Assembly: GCA_009698445.1 (NCBI GenBank) | Contig: WLQG01000001.1 | Span: forward strand, 30,586 to 94,585 | Length of the DNA stretch: 64,000 bases | Reading direction: 5' to 3' | DNA from: Actinomycetota bacterium | GTDB lineage: Bacteria; Actinomycetota; Actinomycetes; Nanopelagicales; Nanopelagicaceae | Shown: piece by piece, positions 14,717 through 25,878 of the stretch | How positions within the stretch are numbered: position 1 is the first letter of the stretch | Layout: every line of letters begins with the position of its first letter | The notes under the pieces: model-generated | Database searches by the model: none | Seen by the model: the letters and a program-made list of their open reading frames with translations, nothing else | What the model was told of the DNA's origin: nothing | Position numbers and translations under genes: made by a program

Positions 14717-15673
14717 CGACATCAATGCACCTGTTGCATCGCATACAGGTAATGGACCAAGGGCAGTTCGGGCTTCTCTAGCAACTTGTAATAACTGTTC
14801 GCGAGATTCACCAAGGGCATTGTGATTGCGAAGCTCTACTAGAACCTGTTGAACAGTTGCCTCATCCTCAATTGGTGCCGATAAAAGCTGTTGTAGTTCG
14901 CGGTCAGAAGAATCAGTGGACTTCATAACATTGAGCGTGACTAACGTTGGTACCCCTTCACGCAAATCAGTCCCAGGGGTTTTTCCAGATTGATTTGATT
15001 CACTCGCAATATCAATAACGTCATCGGCGAGCTGAAATGCAACACCAATCTTTTCACCAAATTTTGTAACAGTCTCGGTAATTTCTGCAGGTGCACCAGA
15101 GACCATTCCGCCATATCTGGCAGATGCCGCAATTAGCGATCCCGTTTTATCTGCAACAACTTTTAAGTAATGTTCTAATGGATCTTGGCCTGGATTAGGT
15201 CCTTGAGTTTCCATGATTTGACCAATTACAAGACGTTCAAAAGTGCGAGCCTGTAAACGAACCGCTGCAGGACCAAGATCTGCCAATAGATCAGATGATT
15301 TTGCAAAGAGAAAATCTCCCGTCAAAATTGCAATTGTGTTTCCCCAACGCATGTTTGCACTTTCAACCCCGCGGCGAAGTGGAGCTTCATCCATAACATC
15401 ATCATGATAAAGCGTTGCTAGATGGGTAATTTCACACGCTACTGCTGCGGCGATTATCTCTTTTCGTGTTGGGTCACCATATTGCGAAGTCAGAAGAGTT
15501 AAAAGTGGGCGCAAACGCTTTCCGCCAGCGGCAACTAAGTGGTGGGCGGTCTCGTCAACAAATGGATACTCACTGCGGGTATGGCTTCGAAGAAGTGATT
15601 CAACTTCTGCCATCTGTGCGACCAGAGTTGCTTCCAACTCTGGTGCAACATTTGGAATACCAAAAGAGGACAT
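14684..15673 (-). CDS. Polyprenyl diphosphate synthase (trans-isoprenyl type)
   Basis: 329 aa with both Asp-rich motifs: DDVMD in THLATLYHDDVMDEAP and DDVID in FQLADDVIDIASE, plus the GGKRLRP substrate-binding segment. It condenses isopentenyl diphosphate onto an allylic primer. Product length cannot be read by eye; an octa- or nonaprenyl chain for menaquinone is expected because it is the last gene of the nuo operon (one-base overlap with nuoN) and menG lies at the other end. MenA in this window would use the product. Confidence 0.92.
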   Translation of the reverse strand: MSSFGIPNVAPELEATLVAQMAEVESLLRSHTRSEYPFVDETAHHLVAAGGKRLRPLLTLLTSQYGDPTRKEIIAAAVACEITHLATLYHDDVMDEAPLRRGVESANMRWGNTIAILTGDFLFAKSSDLLADLGPAAVRLQARTFERLVIGQIMETQGPNPGQDPLEHYLKVVADKTGSLIAASARYGGMVSGAPAEITETVTKFGEKIGVAFQLADDVIDIASESNQSGKTPGTDLREGVPTLVTLNVMKSTDSSDRELQQLLSAPIEDEATVQQVLVELRNHNALGESREQLLQVAREARTALGPLPVCDATGALMSLCDAVIDRSA

Positions 15674-17190
15674 TAGCGAATGAACGTTGCAAGAGTTGAG
15701 ATGAAGTTCAGAACTGGTGCTGGGTATACACCCAAAGCAATTGTTACGATTATTGAGAAAATAACGGTGATAGAGGTAAGTGATGACGGGATTTCAACGC
15801 CAGTTCCATCTTCAACTGGATCAGTGAAGAACATCAAAACAATGACTCGAATGTAGAAGAAAGCCGCAATCACACTTGAAAGAACACCAGCGATAACCAC
15901 ACTCTTGGCACCGCTTTCATAGGCGGCCGAAAAGATTGAAAATTTTCCTATAAAACCACTTGTTAGTGGAATACCAGCAAATGAAAGAAGGAAGCCAGCA
16001 AATGCTGTCGCAACCCATGGTGAGCGCTTTCCTAAGCCTTTCCAACGATTTAAGTCAGTGACTTCACCGGCAGAGTCACGAACCAAAGTCACGATAGCAA
16101 AGCCACCAACTGTTGCAACGCCATAAGCAAAGAGATAAAAGATTGATGCTTCAAGTCCGGGTTTATTAAGTGCGATCACACCTGTGAGCAAAAAGCCAGC
16201 ATGCGCAATGGATGAATACGCCAACATTCGCTTTACATCGCGTTGGGCAATTGCAACCAAGGAACCAAAGACCATTGTGATGATGGCAATGATTGTGAGC
16301 ATTGGTGTCCATGACCACTGAGCGTTTGCAAATGATGTGTAATAAATACGGAGCATGGCACCGAAAGCGGCAACCTTTGTAGCCGCTGCCATAAACGCAG
16401 TTACTGGTGTTGGCGCACCTTGATAAACATCTGGTGACCACGCATGGAATGGAACTGCACCGACTTTAAATAGTAAGCCAACTGATAAAAATGCGATTCC
16501 GATCAGCAAGAAGACATCGTTGCCACCGCCGCCAACAACTGCGTTGCGGATTCCAGCAAAAGTAATTGATGCTGAGTATCCATACAAGAAAGCTGCGCCA
16601 AACAAGAAGAAAGCCGATGAAAAAGCTCCTAATAAAAAGTATTTCAGGGCTGACTCTTGTGAAGCTAAACGGCGACGGCGTGAAAGCCCTGCCATTAGGT
16701 AAAGCGGAAGTGAAAGCATTTCAAGTGCGACAAATAAAGTTATTAAGTCATTGGAAACAGGGAACAAAAGCATTCCAGCAACAGCAAAGAGTGTAAGAGG
16801 ATAAACCTCAGTTACTTGATTGCCTGTCTGTAGCGCATGGCGTTCTTCTTCTGATCCTGGAAGTGAAGCCGCTAATGCTGTGAACTGTTCGGTATCTGCA
16901 ATAAGAAAAACTGAGATTATTGAAATAATGAGAATTGATGCTTGAAGCAATACAGCAGGGCCATCGATAACAACTGATCCCATTGCTGCGCCGGTAGATT
17001 GTTCGTTACGGATTTTCCAGACCTGAAAAAGGGCTAAAACAAGTGAACCAAGCGTTACGGACAACTGTGTAATTGGACGTAAGGCTTTAGACATAAATGC
17101 TTCAACTAATACACCAATGAGTGCGCCGCCAAGCAAAATAAGCATTGGTGATAAAAGTGTGTAATTAAGAACCGGTGCGCTGAATTCCAT
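15673..17190 (-). CDS. nuoN: NADH-quinone oxidoreductase subunit N
   Basis: 505-aa antiporter-like membrane subunit of complex I, a proton-pumping arm component. It has multiple hydrophobic helices, the GLLFKVGAVPFHAWSPDVYQGAP segment with the conserved Lys of helix TM7, and AYSSIAHAGFLLTG. Length is normal. The ATG overlaps the nuoM stop by one base, and the stop overlaps the polyprenyl synthase start by one base. Confidence 0.97.
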   Translation of the reverse strand: MEFSAPVLNYTLLSPMLILLGGALIGVLVEAFMSKALRPITQLSVTLGSLVLALFQVWKIRNEQSTGAAMGSVVIDGPAVLLQASILIISIISVFLIADTEQFTALAASLPGSEEERHALQTGNQVTEVYPLTLFAVAGMLLFPVSNDLITLFVALEMLSLPLYLMAGLSRRRRLASQESALKYFLLGAFSSAFFLFGAAFLYGYSASITFAGIRNAVVGGGGNDVFLLIGIAFLSVGLLFKVGAVPFHAWSPDVYQGAPTPVTAFMAAATKVAAFGAMLRIYYTSFANAQWSWTPMLTIIAIITMVFGSLVAIAQRDVKRMLAYSSIAHAGFLLTGVIALNKPGLEASIFYLFAYGVATVGGFAIVTLVRDSAGEVTDLNRWKGLGKRSPWVATAFAGFLLSFAGIPLTSGFIGKFSIFSAAYESGAKSVVIAGVLSSVIAAFFYIRVIVLMFFTDPVEDGTGVEIPSSLTSITVIFSIIVTIALGVYPAPVLNFISTLATFIR

Positions 17191-18698
17191 TATTTATCAC
17201 CATTCGTTGGAGCTGGATCAGTAAAGCCCAATTGAGCAATGACATGTGCTGAAGCTGGGTTGATTACCTTGAGCAACGGCGCTGGATAGAAACCAAGGGC
17301 AATAATGATTGCAATGACCGGGGCAATTGCAATCTTTTCGCGAAGATTTAAATCACTTAAATTTTCATTACCTGGAGTCGTTGGGCCATGCAAAGCTTTT
17401 TGTACTGGAATCAAGATGTACAAAGCCGCAAGTACGATTCCAAATGTTGCAACCACTGCATGCACTGGATAACGAGTAAATGTTCCAACAAGAACTAAGA
17501 ATTCGCTTACAAAGCTGGACATGCCTGGAAGTGCGAGTGACGACATTCCTGCTAAGAAGAATGACCAAGCCATAACAGGTGTTACTCGCTGCAAACCACC
17601 AAAGTCAGCAATCGTTGAAGATCCGCGACGAGAAATCATCCAACCACCAACCAAGAACAGCGCCGCCGTTGAGAAACCATGGTTAAACATGTACAAAGTT
17701 GCGCCGCTGTGACCCTGAGATGTCATTGCGAAGATTCCCATTGTGATGAAGCCAAAGTGAGAAATAGAAGTAAATGCAATCAAGCGTTTTAAATCGCGCT
17801 GACCAATTGCAAGGAATGCCCCGTAAACAATTGAAATAACCGCTAGAACCAAAATCATGGGGGTAAATGTCTTGCTGGCATCTGGGAACAAAGTTAAGCA
17901 ATAGCGGATCATTCCAAATGTTCCGACTTTATCGAGAACGCCAAGGAGTAACACTGATGTTCCTGGAGTTGCAGACTCTGCAGCATCTGGCAGCCATGTA
18001 TGTAGTGGCCACAGTGGTGCCTTAATTGCAAAAGCAATAAAGAACCCAAGGAATAAGAAGTTTTGAGTTGTTGAACTCATCTGTAGATGAGACAACGTTT
18101 GGAGATCAAAAGTATGTCCACCTTGATCGCCCGACATTACATAGAGGGCAATTATTGACGCTAACATCAATAACCCACCGAAAAGACTGTAGATCAAGAA
18201 TTTAACTGCAGCAGCTGAACGTTGACCGCTTCCATAACCACCTATAAGGAAGTAAACAGGAATCAACATGGCTTCAAAAATTACGTAGAACAAGAAGACA
18301 TCAGTTGCGGCAAATACACCAATCATCATTGTTTCTAGAACAAGTATGAGCATATAGAAAACCTTGACTGACCAACGGCCACCATGTGCTTCATTCCAGC
18401 CAGCTAATACAACGATTGGCGCCAGGATTGTAGACATTAAAATCAGCACCAGGGCTAGGCCATCAATACCAACGGCAAAGTTTATTCCAAAGGTTGGAAT
18501 CCAAGAATATTTCTCAACAAATTGCAGATCAACGTTATCGCGCTGAAAACTAACTGCCATTGCGATTGTTGCGGCAGCAACTATTAACGTCGTTGCTAGT
18601 GCTACTTGCTTAGTCAGCGTTTCATTCGCCTTCGGTGTAGCTGCTAATGCAACTGATCCAAAAATTGGTAAAAGCATCAAGAGCGTTAATGAGTTCAT
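17190..18698 (-). CDS. nuoM: NADH-quinone oxidoreductase subunit M
   Basis: 502-aa antiporter-like subunit. Visible marks: GIDGLALVLILMST, the pumping-helix segment FAIKAPLWPLHTWLPDAAESATPG, and IAFTSISHFGFITMG. It belongs to the distal membrane arm and pumps protons. One-base overlaps join it to nuoL upstream and nuoN downstream. Confidence 0.97.
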   Translation of the reverse strand: MNSLTLLMLLPIFGSVALAATPKANETLTKQVALATTLIVAAATIAMAVSFQRDNVDLQFVEKYSWIPTFGINFAVGIDGLALVLILMSTILAPIVVLAGWNEAHGGRWSVKVFYMLILVLETMMIGVFAATDVFLFYVIFEAMLIPVYFLIGGYGSGQRSAAAVKFLIYSLFGGLLMLASIIALYVMSGDQGGHTFDLQTLSHLQMSSTTQNFLFLGFFIAFAIKAPLWPLHTWLPDAAESATPGTSVLLLGVLDKVGTFGMIRYCLTLFPDASKTFTPMILVLAVISIVYGAFLAIGQRDLKRLIAFTSISHFGFITMGIFAMTSQGHSGATLYMFNHGFSTAALFLVGGWMISRRGSSTIADFGGLQRVTPVMAWSFFLAGMSSLALPGMSSFVSEFLVLVGTFTRYPVHAVVATFGIVLAALYILIPVQKALHGPTTPGNENLSDLNLREKIAIAPVIAIIIALGFYPAPLLKVINPASAHVIAQLGFTDPAPTNGDK

Positions 18699-20587
18699 TA
18701 GTTAGTCACCACCCAAATCGCTGCTATTAAAAGGACGGCCCCAACAAGAATGAGTGCGGCATAACTGCGCACGAAACCACTTTGAACCCCACGCAGAAGT
18801 GAGCCTGAACCCATCGCCATATGTCCAACTCCGCGAACTGCGCCATCAATGACTGCCTCATCTGTCTTAACCAAAACTTGAGTTAATTGCTGGCCAGGGC
18901 GCATAAAGACCGCTTCATTGAAACGATCTTGCATTAAATCTTGACGAGCAATTTTGGTAAATACTGAAACATCCTCAGGAGCCACAGAAGCAACTTCTTG
19001 TCGTGAATACTTAAGGAATGCAATTGCAACACCAATAGCTACCATTGCTAGAGCAAGACCTGACACAACAATTGGCTTTAATAGTTCTGAGTGTTCGCCA
19101 TGTTCTTGAAATAGTGGCGCTAACCAATTAACTAGCGCATCACCACGACTGAGCAAAAATCCTGAAGAAACTGAACCGATTGCAAGTACTGCCATTGGCA
19201 ACCACATCAACAGTGGAGACTCGTGAGGGTGTGCCTCTTCATCCCAACGAGATTTACCAGTAAAAGTAAGAATCATGACGCGAGTCATGTAGAAAGCTGT
19301 AATGCCTGCACCTAAAAGCGTGACAGATCCCAAGATAATTCCTTTGGTACCACCAGAATTAAATGCAGTTTCAATGATCATATCTTTTGAATAGAAACCA
19401 GCAAATGGTGGAACTCCAAGAATAGCTAAGTAGCCAAGACCAAATGTTGCAAAAGTAATTGGCATGAACTTACGAAGTGCACCGTACTTGCGCATGTTTA
19501 CTTCATCGTTCATTCCATGCATAACGGAACCGGCACCCAAGAACATTCCAGCCTTAAAGAATCCGTGAGTTAACAAGTGCATGATTGCAAATGCATAACC
19601 GACTGGGCCAAGGCCTGCACCCAAAATCATGTAACCAATTTGAGACATTGTTGATGCAGCAAGTGCTTTCTTAATGTCGTCTTTAGCTGTACCGATTAAT
19701 GCACCGAATAACAAAGTAATTGCGCCAATAATTACGACAAGTAGTTGGGCAGTAGGTGCGGCATCAAAAATGAAGTTGGAGCGAGTAATTAAATAAACAC
19801 CTGCAGTAACCATGGTTGCTGCGTGGATCAATGCAGATACAGGGGTTGGACCTGCCATCGCATCGCCCAGCCATGCCTGCAATGGGAATTGAGCAGATTT
19901 GCCGGTAGCTGCGACCAACAACATAATTCCAATTGCCGTTAAGGCGCCAGTTGATGTGTGGTGCACATGCTCTTTAATTCCTTCAAAAGATACGGTTCCA
20001 ACTGTTGCAAATGCAATCATGATTGCAAAGGACAAGCCCATGTCACCGATACGGTTCATGACAAATGCCTTCTTAGATGCAGTTGCATAAGCGGGCTTCT
20101 GATTCCAGAAACCAATAAGTAGGTATGAAGCAAGACCAACGCCTTCCCAACCCACATAAAGATTGAGATAGCTATTGCCCAGAACCAACAGAAGCATTGC
20201 TGCAATAAATAAGTTTAGGTAGGCAAAGAAGCGTCGACGATCGTGATCGTGAGACATGTAGGAAATTGAGTAGACATGAATCAAAGTTCCAACACCAGTA
20301 ATAAGGAGAACAAAGCAGATTGAGAGTTGGTCAAGAAGAAGCGCTGCATCTACCTTGAAACTACCAACAGAAATCCACTCAAATAGTTTTTGAGTAACTG
20401 GGCGGGCCTCATTTGACCGACCGAGCATTTGTGAGAGTTGATATAGGCCGACTGCAAATGAAGATCCTGACATCACAGTGCCAAGAATGTGGCCCCATTT
20501 ATCTGCACGACGACCAGCCAGCAGCAGAATAGCTGCACCCAATAACGGAAGTGCGATTAAGTAAACCAAGCTGTTTGAAGTCGTCAT
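18698..20587 (-). CDS. nuoL: NADH-quinone oxidoreductase subunit L
   Basis: 629-aa distal membrane-arm subunit with the long C-terminal lateral helix expected for NuoL. Visible: [61 protein letters not shown], and [14 protein letters not shown]. It lies two bases after nuoK. No truncation is seen. Confidence 0.97.
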   Translation of the reverse strand: MTTSNSLVYLIALPLLGAAILLLAGRRADKWGHILGTVMSGSSFAVGLYQLSQMLGRSNEARPVTQKLFEWISVGSFKVDAALLLDQLSICFVLLITGVGTLIHVYSISYMSHDHDRRRFFAYLNLFIAAMLLLVLGNSYLNLYVGWEGVGLASYLLIGFWNQKPAYATASKKAFVMNRIGDMGLSFAIMIAFATVGTVSFEGIKEHVHHTSTGALTAIGIMLLVAATGKSAQFPLQAWLGDAMAGPTPVSALIHAATMVTAGVYLITRSNFIFDAAPTAQLLVVIIGAITLLFGALIGTAKDDIKKALAASTMSQIGYMILGAGLGPVGYAFAIMHLLTHGFFKAGMFLGAGSVMHGMNDEVNMRKYGALRKFMPITFATFGLGYLAILGVPPFAGFYSKDMIIETAFNSGGTKGIILGSVTLLGAGITAFYMTRVMILTFTGKSRWDEEAHPHESPLLMWLPMAVLAIGSVSSGFLLSRGDALVNWLAPLFQEHGEHSELLKPIVVSGLALAMVAIGVAIAFLKYSRQEVASVAPEDVSVFTKIARQDLMQDRFNEAVFMRPGQQLTQVLVKTDEAVIDGAVRGVGHMAMGSGSLLRGVQSGFVRSYAALILVGAVLLIAAIWVVTN

Positions 20588-20589
20588 GG

Positions 20590-20889
20590 CTATCGCTTCA
20601 ACAAACTTGCATCATCAACAGATGCAGATCGGCGTGAGCGGTAAATAGTCACGATGATTGCTAAGCCAACTACAACTTCGCAAGCGGCAACTACCATCGT
20701 AAAGAAAGCAACGACTTGACCATTGAGATCGCCATTGATTCTTGAGAAAGTTACAAAAGCTAAATTTGCTGCATTAAGCATGAGTTCAATACACATGAAA
20801 ACTACAATTGCATTACGGCGTACAACTACACCGACTGCGCCAATTGTGAAAAGAAGGACTGATAGATATAGATAATTAGCTGCATCCAT
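20590..20889 (-). CDS. nuoK: NADH-quinone oxidoreductase subunit K
   Basis: 99 aa, three hydrophobic helices, with the conserved [16 protein letters not shown] helix carrying the membrane Glu and a second Glu in [11 protein letters not shown]. It lies at the hinge of the membrane arm next to NuoJ. Adjacent to nuoJ without a gap. Confidence 0.97.
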   Translation of the reverse strand: MDAANYLYLSVLLFTIGAVGVVVRRNAIVVFMCIELMLNAANLAFVTFSRINGDLNGQVVAFFTMVVAACEVVVGLAIIVTIYRSRRSASVDDASLLKR

Positions 20890-21681
20890 TTACTTCTCCT
20901 CCCCCGCGCTCGTATCAATTTTTCCAAGTTCAAATACGCCAGTTGCCAGCATGTCCCCGCGTGCTTCAAGGGTTGCATTTACTGAGTTCGCTGCAGGTGA
21001 ACCATCTGGAAGTAATGCAGGAACATCAACTGCATTGTGGCGAGCAAAAACTCCAGGAGCTGGGAGTCCAGCTGCATTTGCAAGTGAGATTCCACGGAAT
21101 CGCTGCGTTGAAAGTTCGCGCTGGGTTGGACGAGTTTGAATTCGTTGGTGATGCGCCAGAACCATTGCACCAAGGGCAGCAGTAATGAGAAGTGCAGATA
21201 CAACTTCAAATGGCCATACATATGTAGAGAAAAGGAGTTGAGCTAATCCCTTTACGTTTCCATTTGCATTTGCACTCTCTAATCCAATTGCTGGGCGACC
21301 TAAAGTTGCACGACCAAGAAGTGAAACCATCAATCCGCCAAAACCAACTGCTGCTGTGATTGCAATAGGTCGTAGCCCGGTGATTGTTTCAGTCAATGAA
21401 TCTGAAGAATCAACACCCACCAGCATCAGGATAAAGAGGAAAAGCATCATCACTGCGCCGGTATAAACAACAATCTGAACTATTCCAAGGAAAAGCGCAT
21501 CTTGTGCAATATAAAAGAAGGCAAGATTAATCATTACCGAAGCCATCAAGATCGCTGAGTGAACCGCTTTTTTAACTAGCAACATTCCAAAAGCTGCTGC
21601 AACTGTTAACGGCGCAAGAATCCAAAACATTACGGCTTCTGGTGTCTGCGTCTGACCAACTGCTAGAGCTAAATCAATCAT
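20890..21681 (-). CDS. nuoJ: NADH-quinone oxidoreductase subunit J
   Basis: 263 aa. The first 170 residues are the usual membrane domain with VQIVVYTGAVMMLFLFILMLVG. About 80 further residues form a soluble, low-complexity tail rich in Ala/Thr and ending in GEEK; such tails are common in actinobacterial NuoJ. Placed directly after nuoI and before nuoK. Confidence 0.95.
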   Translation of the reverse strand: MIDLALAVGQTQTPEAVMFWILAPLTVAAAFGMLLVKKAVHSAILMASVMINLAFFYIAQDALFLGIVQIVVYTGAVMMLFLFILMLVGVDSSDSLTETITGLRPIAITAAVGFGGLMVSLLGRATLGRPAIGLESANANGNVKGLAQLLFSTYVWPFEVVSALLITAALGAMVLAHHQRIQTRPTQRELSTQRFRGISLANAAGLPAPGVFARHNAVDVPALLPDGSPAANSVNATLEARGDMLATGVFELGKIDTSAGEEK

Positions 21682-22293
21682 TTACTTCACATCCTGTGAA
21701 GGGTGAGATTGCGTCACATCGCCCTTGTAGTAATTGCTGTCATCCATATCTGGATACATTGGATGCGGAGGCATCAGCATTCCTTGACGAAGCGGAGCTA
21801 GCAGATCTTCTTTTTCGAAGATTAATTTCGTGCGTGAATCATCAGCTAATTCATATTCATTAGTCATAGTCAACGCACGTGTTGGACAGGCTTCGATGCA
21901 TAATCCACAAAAGACGCAGCGCAAATAATTAATCTGATAAACCTTGCCGTAACGCTCACCAGGAGACATTTGATTATCTTTTGTGTTGTCTGCGCCTTCG
22001 ACATAGATAGCATCGGCAGGACATGCCCATGCACAAAGCTCACAACCAATACATTTTTCTAAACCATCTGGGTGACGGTTAAGTTGATGGCGACCATGGA
22101 AACGCTCTGCAGTTGGCGCCTTTACTTCAGGATATTCAACTGTGAGTGTCTTTTTGAAAATCTTTGAAAAAGGAATCCAGAAGCCTTTGAGGTGTCCCAA
22201 TAAGCCAACTGAATCGCCAGTCTCAATCTGTGTAAAGGCAACATCATTAACTGAGATCTCATTCTTCTTAAGCGGTTCGAGTTGCTCAGACAT
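21682..22293 (-). CDS. nuoI: NADH-quinone oxidoreductase subunit I
   Basis: 203-aa ferredoxin-like subunit carrying two [4Fe-4S] clusters: [12 protein letters not shown] and [12 protein letters not shown]. It relays electrons towards the quinone site. The track ORF starts at 22389 inside nuoH, but the ATG at 22293 is preceded by a strong GGAGG and overlaps the nuoH end by only 8 bases, so I use it. Confidence 0.96.
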   Translation of the reverse strand: MSEQLEPLKKNEISVNDVAFTQIETGDSVGLLGHLKGFWIPFSKIFKKTLTVEYPEVKAPTAERFHGRHQLNRHPDGLEKCIGCELCAWACPADAIYVEGADNTKDNQMSPGERYGKVYQINYLRCVFCGLCIEACPTRALTMTNEYELADDSRTKLIFEKEDLLAPLRQGMLMPPHPMYPDMDDSNYYKGDVTQSHPSQDVK

Positions 22294-23533
22294 GATCGCC
22301 TCCATTGCCAGCTTGTGAAACATTGATAGTTGAAACATTGATTGGAACCGTCGGAACTGCAAAAGATGGAGTTGTAGTTTCAACTTCAAGGGAAATTAGT
22401 TTTTTCTTCTTGGCATTGTCAAAACCTAGATTTACTGCCATGACAAGAAGAACTACAAAACTTGCAAAACCAACTACTACAACGCGTGGTGCACCTTGTA
22501 AGGAAAGCGTACGAAGTGTCGCAACTACCAAGATCCAGAGAATAGAAACTGGAATCAGAATCTTCCAACCAAATTGCATGAACTGGTCATAGCGCAGACG
22601 AGGCAATGTTCCACGTAACCAAACAAATACGAAGAAGAAAACTAAAACCTTAGAGAAGAACCAAATTCCGGTAAACCAGCCACCCAGCCACGCCTCGGTA
22701 AAGCCAAGGCCAGGTAATGCGTGGTATCCGCCAAGGAATAACGTTGTAGCAAGTGCTGACACTGCAATGATGTTGACGTATTCAGCAAGGAAGAACAGTG
22801 CAAATTTAAGTGATGAATACTCGGTGTGGAATCCACCAACGAGTTCGCCTTCAGCTTCAGCTAAGTCAAATGGTGCGCGGTTAGTTTCACCGACCATTGA
22901 AATTGCGTAGATTGCAAAAGAGGGGAACAAAACAACGCCATACCACCACGTTGATTGTGCGGCCACGATGTCAGAAGTAGACATTGAACCGGCATAGATA
23001 AATACGGCAACAAGTGAAAGTCCCATTGCGACTTCATAAGAAATTACTTGCGCACTTGAACGCAATCCACCAAGTAGTGGATAGGTAGATCCTGAAGACC
23101 AACCCGCGAGAACGATTCCGTACACACCAACTGATGCAATGGCTAATACATATAGAACGCCAACTGGAAGATCGGTTAGCTGCATTGCAGTTGTGTGACC
23201 GAATAATGAAACTTTGCCAGTAATTGGAATTACTGCAAAGGACATAAAACAGGTTGTAGCGCTGATAATTGGCGCAATAACGAAAACAATTTTGTCAGCA
23301 GCAGCTGGAATTAAATCTTCTTTAAGCGCTAATTTCACGCCGTCAGCAAGGGCTTGAATTAAACCAAATGGTCCAACACGGTTAGGACCTGGGCGTTCCT
23401 GCATGCGACCAACTAAGCGGCGCTCACCCCATACTGACATCAGCGTTAAGACAACGCAGAAAATGAAAACTAATAGGGCTTTAATCGCAATGATGGCGCC
23501 AGAATCTGCCCCAATGAGCTCTGCTGTTGTCAT
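22286..23533 (-). CDS. nuoH: NADH-quinone oxidoreductase subunit H
   Basis: 415-aa membrane subunit forming part of the quinone chamber. Visible: [22 protein letters not shown], the acidic loop [19 protein letters not shown], and the C-terminal [12 protein letters not shown] short C-terminal tail after the last helix is variable. The ATG overlaps the nuoG stop by four bases. Confidence 0.97.
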   Translation of the reverse strand: MTTAELIGADSGAIIAIKALLVFIFCVVLTLMSVWGERRLVGRMQERPGPNRVGPFGLIQALADGVKLALKEDLIPAAADKIVFVIAPIISATTCFMSFAVIPITGKVSLFGHTTAMQLTDLPVGVLYVLAIASVGVYGIVLAGWSSGSTYPLLGGLRSSAQVISYEVAMGLSLVAVFIYAGSMSTSDIVAAQSTWWYGVVLFPSFAIYAISMVGETNRAPFDLAEAEGELVGGFHTEYSSLKFALFFLAEYVNIIAVSALATTLFLGGYHALPGLGFTEAWLGGWFTGIWFFSKVLVFFFVFVWLRGTLPRLRYDQFMQFGWKILIPVSILWILVVATLRTLSLQGAPRVVVVGFASFVVLLVMAVNLGFDNAKKKKLISLEVETTTPSFAVPTVPINVSTINVSQAGNGGDHV

Positions 23534-25878
23534 GCTTTCACCACCGTCACTACTGCGCCATGTGCAACGCCTAGATTTACAAGTAATTGAGAACCACGTG
23601 AGTTACGAGGGGCCCACACTGCATCGTCATGAATATCTTCAACTAGTGCGCTCAGAGTTACTGAACCTAGCGACGTTGAAATCTTTAATTGATCCCCATC
23701 AGCAACACCCATTGCTTGCGCACGTTTTGGTGAGATAACTGCAACAGTTTTGCGAGCTGTACCAGCAAGATTTTCTTCACCTTGTTGCAAAGTTCCAAGA
23801 TCAAGCAATCGACGCCATGAAGTAAGAATAAATTGATCGCCAGATACTGCAGGAAGTGAAGCTGAAGAAACTTTGTTCATTGAAGCGCGAGCACCATCCC
23901 ATTTGCCGATGGACGAAATCTCTTTAATCGCTGCAGTTACTGTTGCAAGATGTACTGAAGTGCCCATCTCTTCGGCAATCATTGAAAGAATTCGAAGATC
24001 GCTGCGATTGAGTGAATCCTGAACGGCTGCATCAAATGATCTTGCACGACCCTCCCAGTTTAAAAATGATCCGCTCTTTTCAGTTACTGCAGCAACAGGC
24101 AAAACTACATCTGCACGTTGGGTAACTGCGCTACTTGCAATTTCTAAAGAAACGACAAATGCCTTTTCTAAAGCAGCAAGTGCGGCTTGGCTGTATTCAC
24201 TATCCAAAGGATCCACACCACCAACAAGTAATGCTCCGATTTCACCGGCGTTAACCGCTGCAAAAATTTCATTGGTGTTCTTACCGACTGTAGTTGGAAG
24301 TGAATCGGCGCCCCATAAAGCGGCAATATCTACGCGGGCAGCTGCATCCTCAACTGGTCGACCGCCTGGCAATAAATTTCCGATTGCGCCGGCTTCTAGT
24401 GCTCCGCGCTCTCCCGCACGACGTGGAATCCATGCAATCTTTGCGTTGCTTGAATCAGCTAGAGCTGCGACAGCGCTTAATACTCCGGCACTTTCTGCTG
24501 CTCGCTCGCCTACCAAAATTACTGATTTTGAGGTTAATGATTGTGCAGCAATAGCTGCGCTTTCTTGTCCTGGTGCAACCTTTACAAACTCACCTTTGAG
24601 TTTTTCAACTCCGATTGAAAGTTTGGTTGCAATTGCGCTGACCTTAAGTGCACGCTTTCGTACTTGCTTATTCAAACGCAAGAAAACAATTGGAGATTCT
24701 TCTTCGGGTTCAAAGCCAATCAATAAAACGTGATCGGCGCGATCAATATCCATGTACGTAGTTGATAAACCAACAACTCGCGCTGCAAGGAATTCGCGCT
24801 CTTCATCGGATGAAAGGCGTGAGCGGAAATCAATATCGTTTGTATTAAGCGCTACTCGAGCAAACTTGCTATAACCGTAAGCATCTTCATGTGTTGCGCG
24901 GCCACCGACTAGAACTGCCGCCTTAGCTGCCTTTAGGCCCTTAGCTGCAGCGGCTAATGCCTCTGGCCAAGATGCTGCTACTAATTCACCCGAAGCGTTA
25001 CGAACAAGTGGAGTTGTTAGGCGATCAACAGAAGTTACATATTTAAATGCCCAACGTCCCTTATCGCAGTTCCATTCTTCGTTAACAGTTGGGTCATCTC
25101 CTGCAAGTCGACGTAAAGTTTTTCCGCGACGAACATCGGTACGCATATCGCAACCTGATGAACAGTGTTCGCAAGCTGAAGGAGTTGATACTAAATCGAA
25201 AGGACGAGCACGGAATCGATATGCAGCTCCAGTTAACGCACCCACTGGGCAAATTTGAACTGTGTTACCTGAAAAATAAGATTCAAAAGGTTTGTTCTCA
25301 TAAATACCAACTTGTTGCAAAGCACCACGTTCATTTAAAGTGATAAATGGATCTGATGCAATTTGCTCAGAGAAACGTGTGCAACGTGCGCACAAAACGC
25401 AGCGTTCACGATCTAGCAATACTTGTGATGAAATATTGATTGGCTTCTGGAAAGTGCGCTTTACGCCTTCAAAACGAGTTTCTCCTTGGCCGTTGCTCAT
25501 TGCTTGGTTTTGCAATGGGCATTCCCCGCCCTTGTCGCACACTGGGCAATCAAGTGGGTGGTTAATAAGCAAGAGCTCCATTACTCCGCGCTGTGCTTTT
25601 TCTGCAACTGGTGAAGTTAATTGTGTTTTAACAATCATGCCTGGTTCAACTGGAATTGTGCAAGATGCTTGAGGTTTAGGAAAAGCGCGGCCATTAATTT
25701 CAATATCAACAAGGCATTGGCGGCAAGCACCGACGGGATCAAGAAGCGGGTGATCGCAAAAACGTGGAATTTGAATTCCTAATTTTTCTGCTGCACGAAT
25801 AACAAGAGTTCCCTTTGGAACACTTACTTCAAAACCATCGACTACAACAGTGATCATGTCTACAACTTCAGTAGTCAT
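23530..25878 (-). CDS. nuoG: NADH-quinone oxidoreductase subunit G
   Basis: 782-aa peripheral-arm subunit. The N-terminal [2Fe-2S] ligands are in [16 protein letters not shown], then [13 protein letters not shown], the [4Fe-4S] CVLCARC, and [14 protein letters not shown], followed by a large molybdopterin-oxidoreductase-like domain and a C-terminal formate-dehydrogenase-like beta domain. It carries electrons from NuoF. The start is adjacent to the nuoF stop. Confidence 0.97.
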   Translation of the reverse strand: MTTEVVDMITVVVDGFEVSVPKGTLVIRAAEKLGIQIPRFCDHPLLDPVGACRQCLVDIEINGRAFPKPQASCTIPVEPGMIVKTQLTSPVAEKAQRGVMELLLINHPLDCPVCDKGGECPLQNQAMSNGQGETRFEGVKRTFQKPINISSQVLLDRERCVLCARCTRFSEQIASDPFITLNERGALQQVGIYENKPFESYFSGNTVQICPVGALTGAAYRFRARPFDLVSTPSACEHCSSGCDMRTDVRRGKTLRRLAGDDPTVNEEWNCDKGRWAFKYVTSVDRLTTPLVRNASGELVAASWPEALAAAAKGLKAAKAAVLVGGRATHEDAYGYSKFARVALNTNDIDFRSRLSSDEEREFLAARVVGLSTTYMDIDRADHVLLIGFEPEEESPIVFLRLNKQVRKRALKVSAIATKLSIGVEKLKGEFVKVAPGQESAAIAAQSLTSKSVILVGERAAESAGVLSAVAALADSSNAKIAWIPRRAGERGALEAGAIGNLLPGGRPVEDAAARVDIAALWGADSLPTTVGKNTNEIFAAVNAGEIGALLVGGVDPLDSEYSQAALAALEKAFVVSLEIASSAVTQRADVVLPVAAVTEKSGSFLNWEGRARSFDAAVQDSLNRSDLRILSMIAEEMGTSVHLATVTAAIKEISSIGKWDGARASMNKVSSASLPAVSGDQFILTSWRRLLDLGTLQQGEENLAGTARKTVAVISPKRAQAMGVADGDQLKISTSLGSVTLSALVEDIHDDAVWAPRNSRGSQLLVNLGVAHGAVVTVVKA

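Noticed and set aside
24272-24733. 153-aa plus-strand ORF inside nuoG, and similar long antisense ORFs (for example 32436-32942, 6111-6569, 44638-45075)
   Set aside because: They lie opposite well-supported genes, show no recognisable motifs or ribosome sites, and are explained by codon bias of the sense gene.
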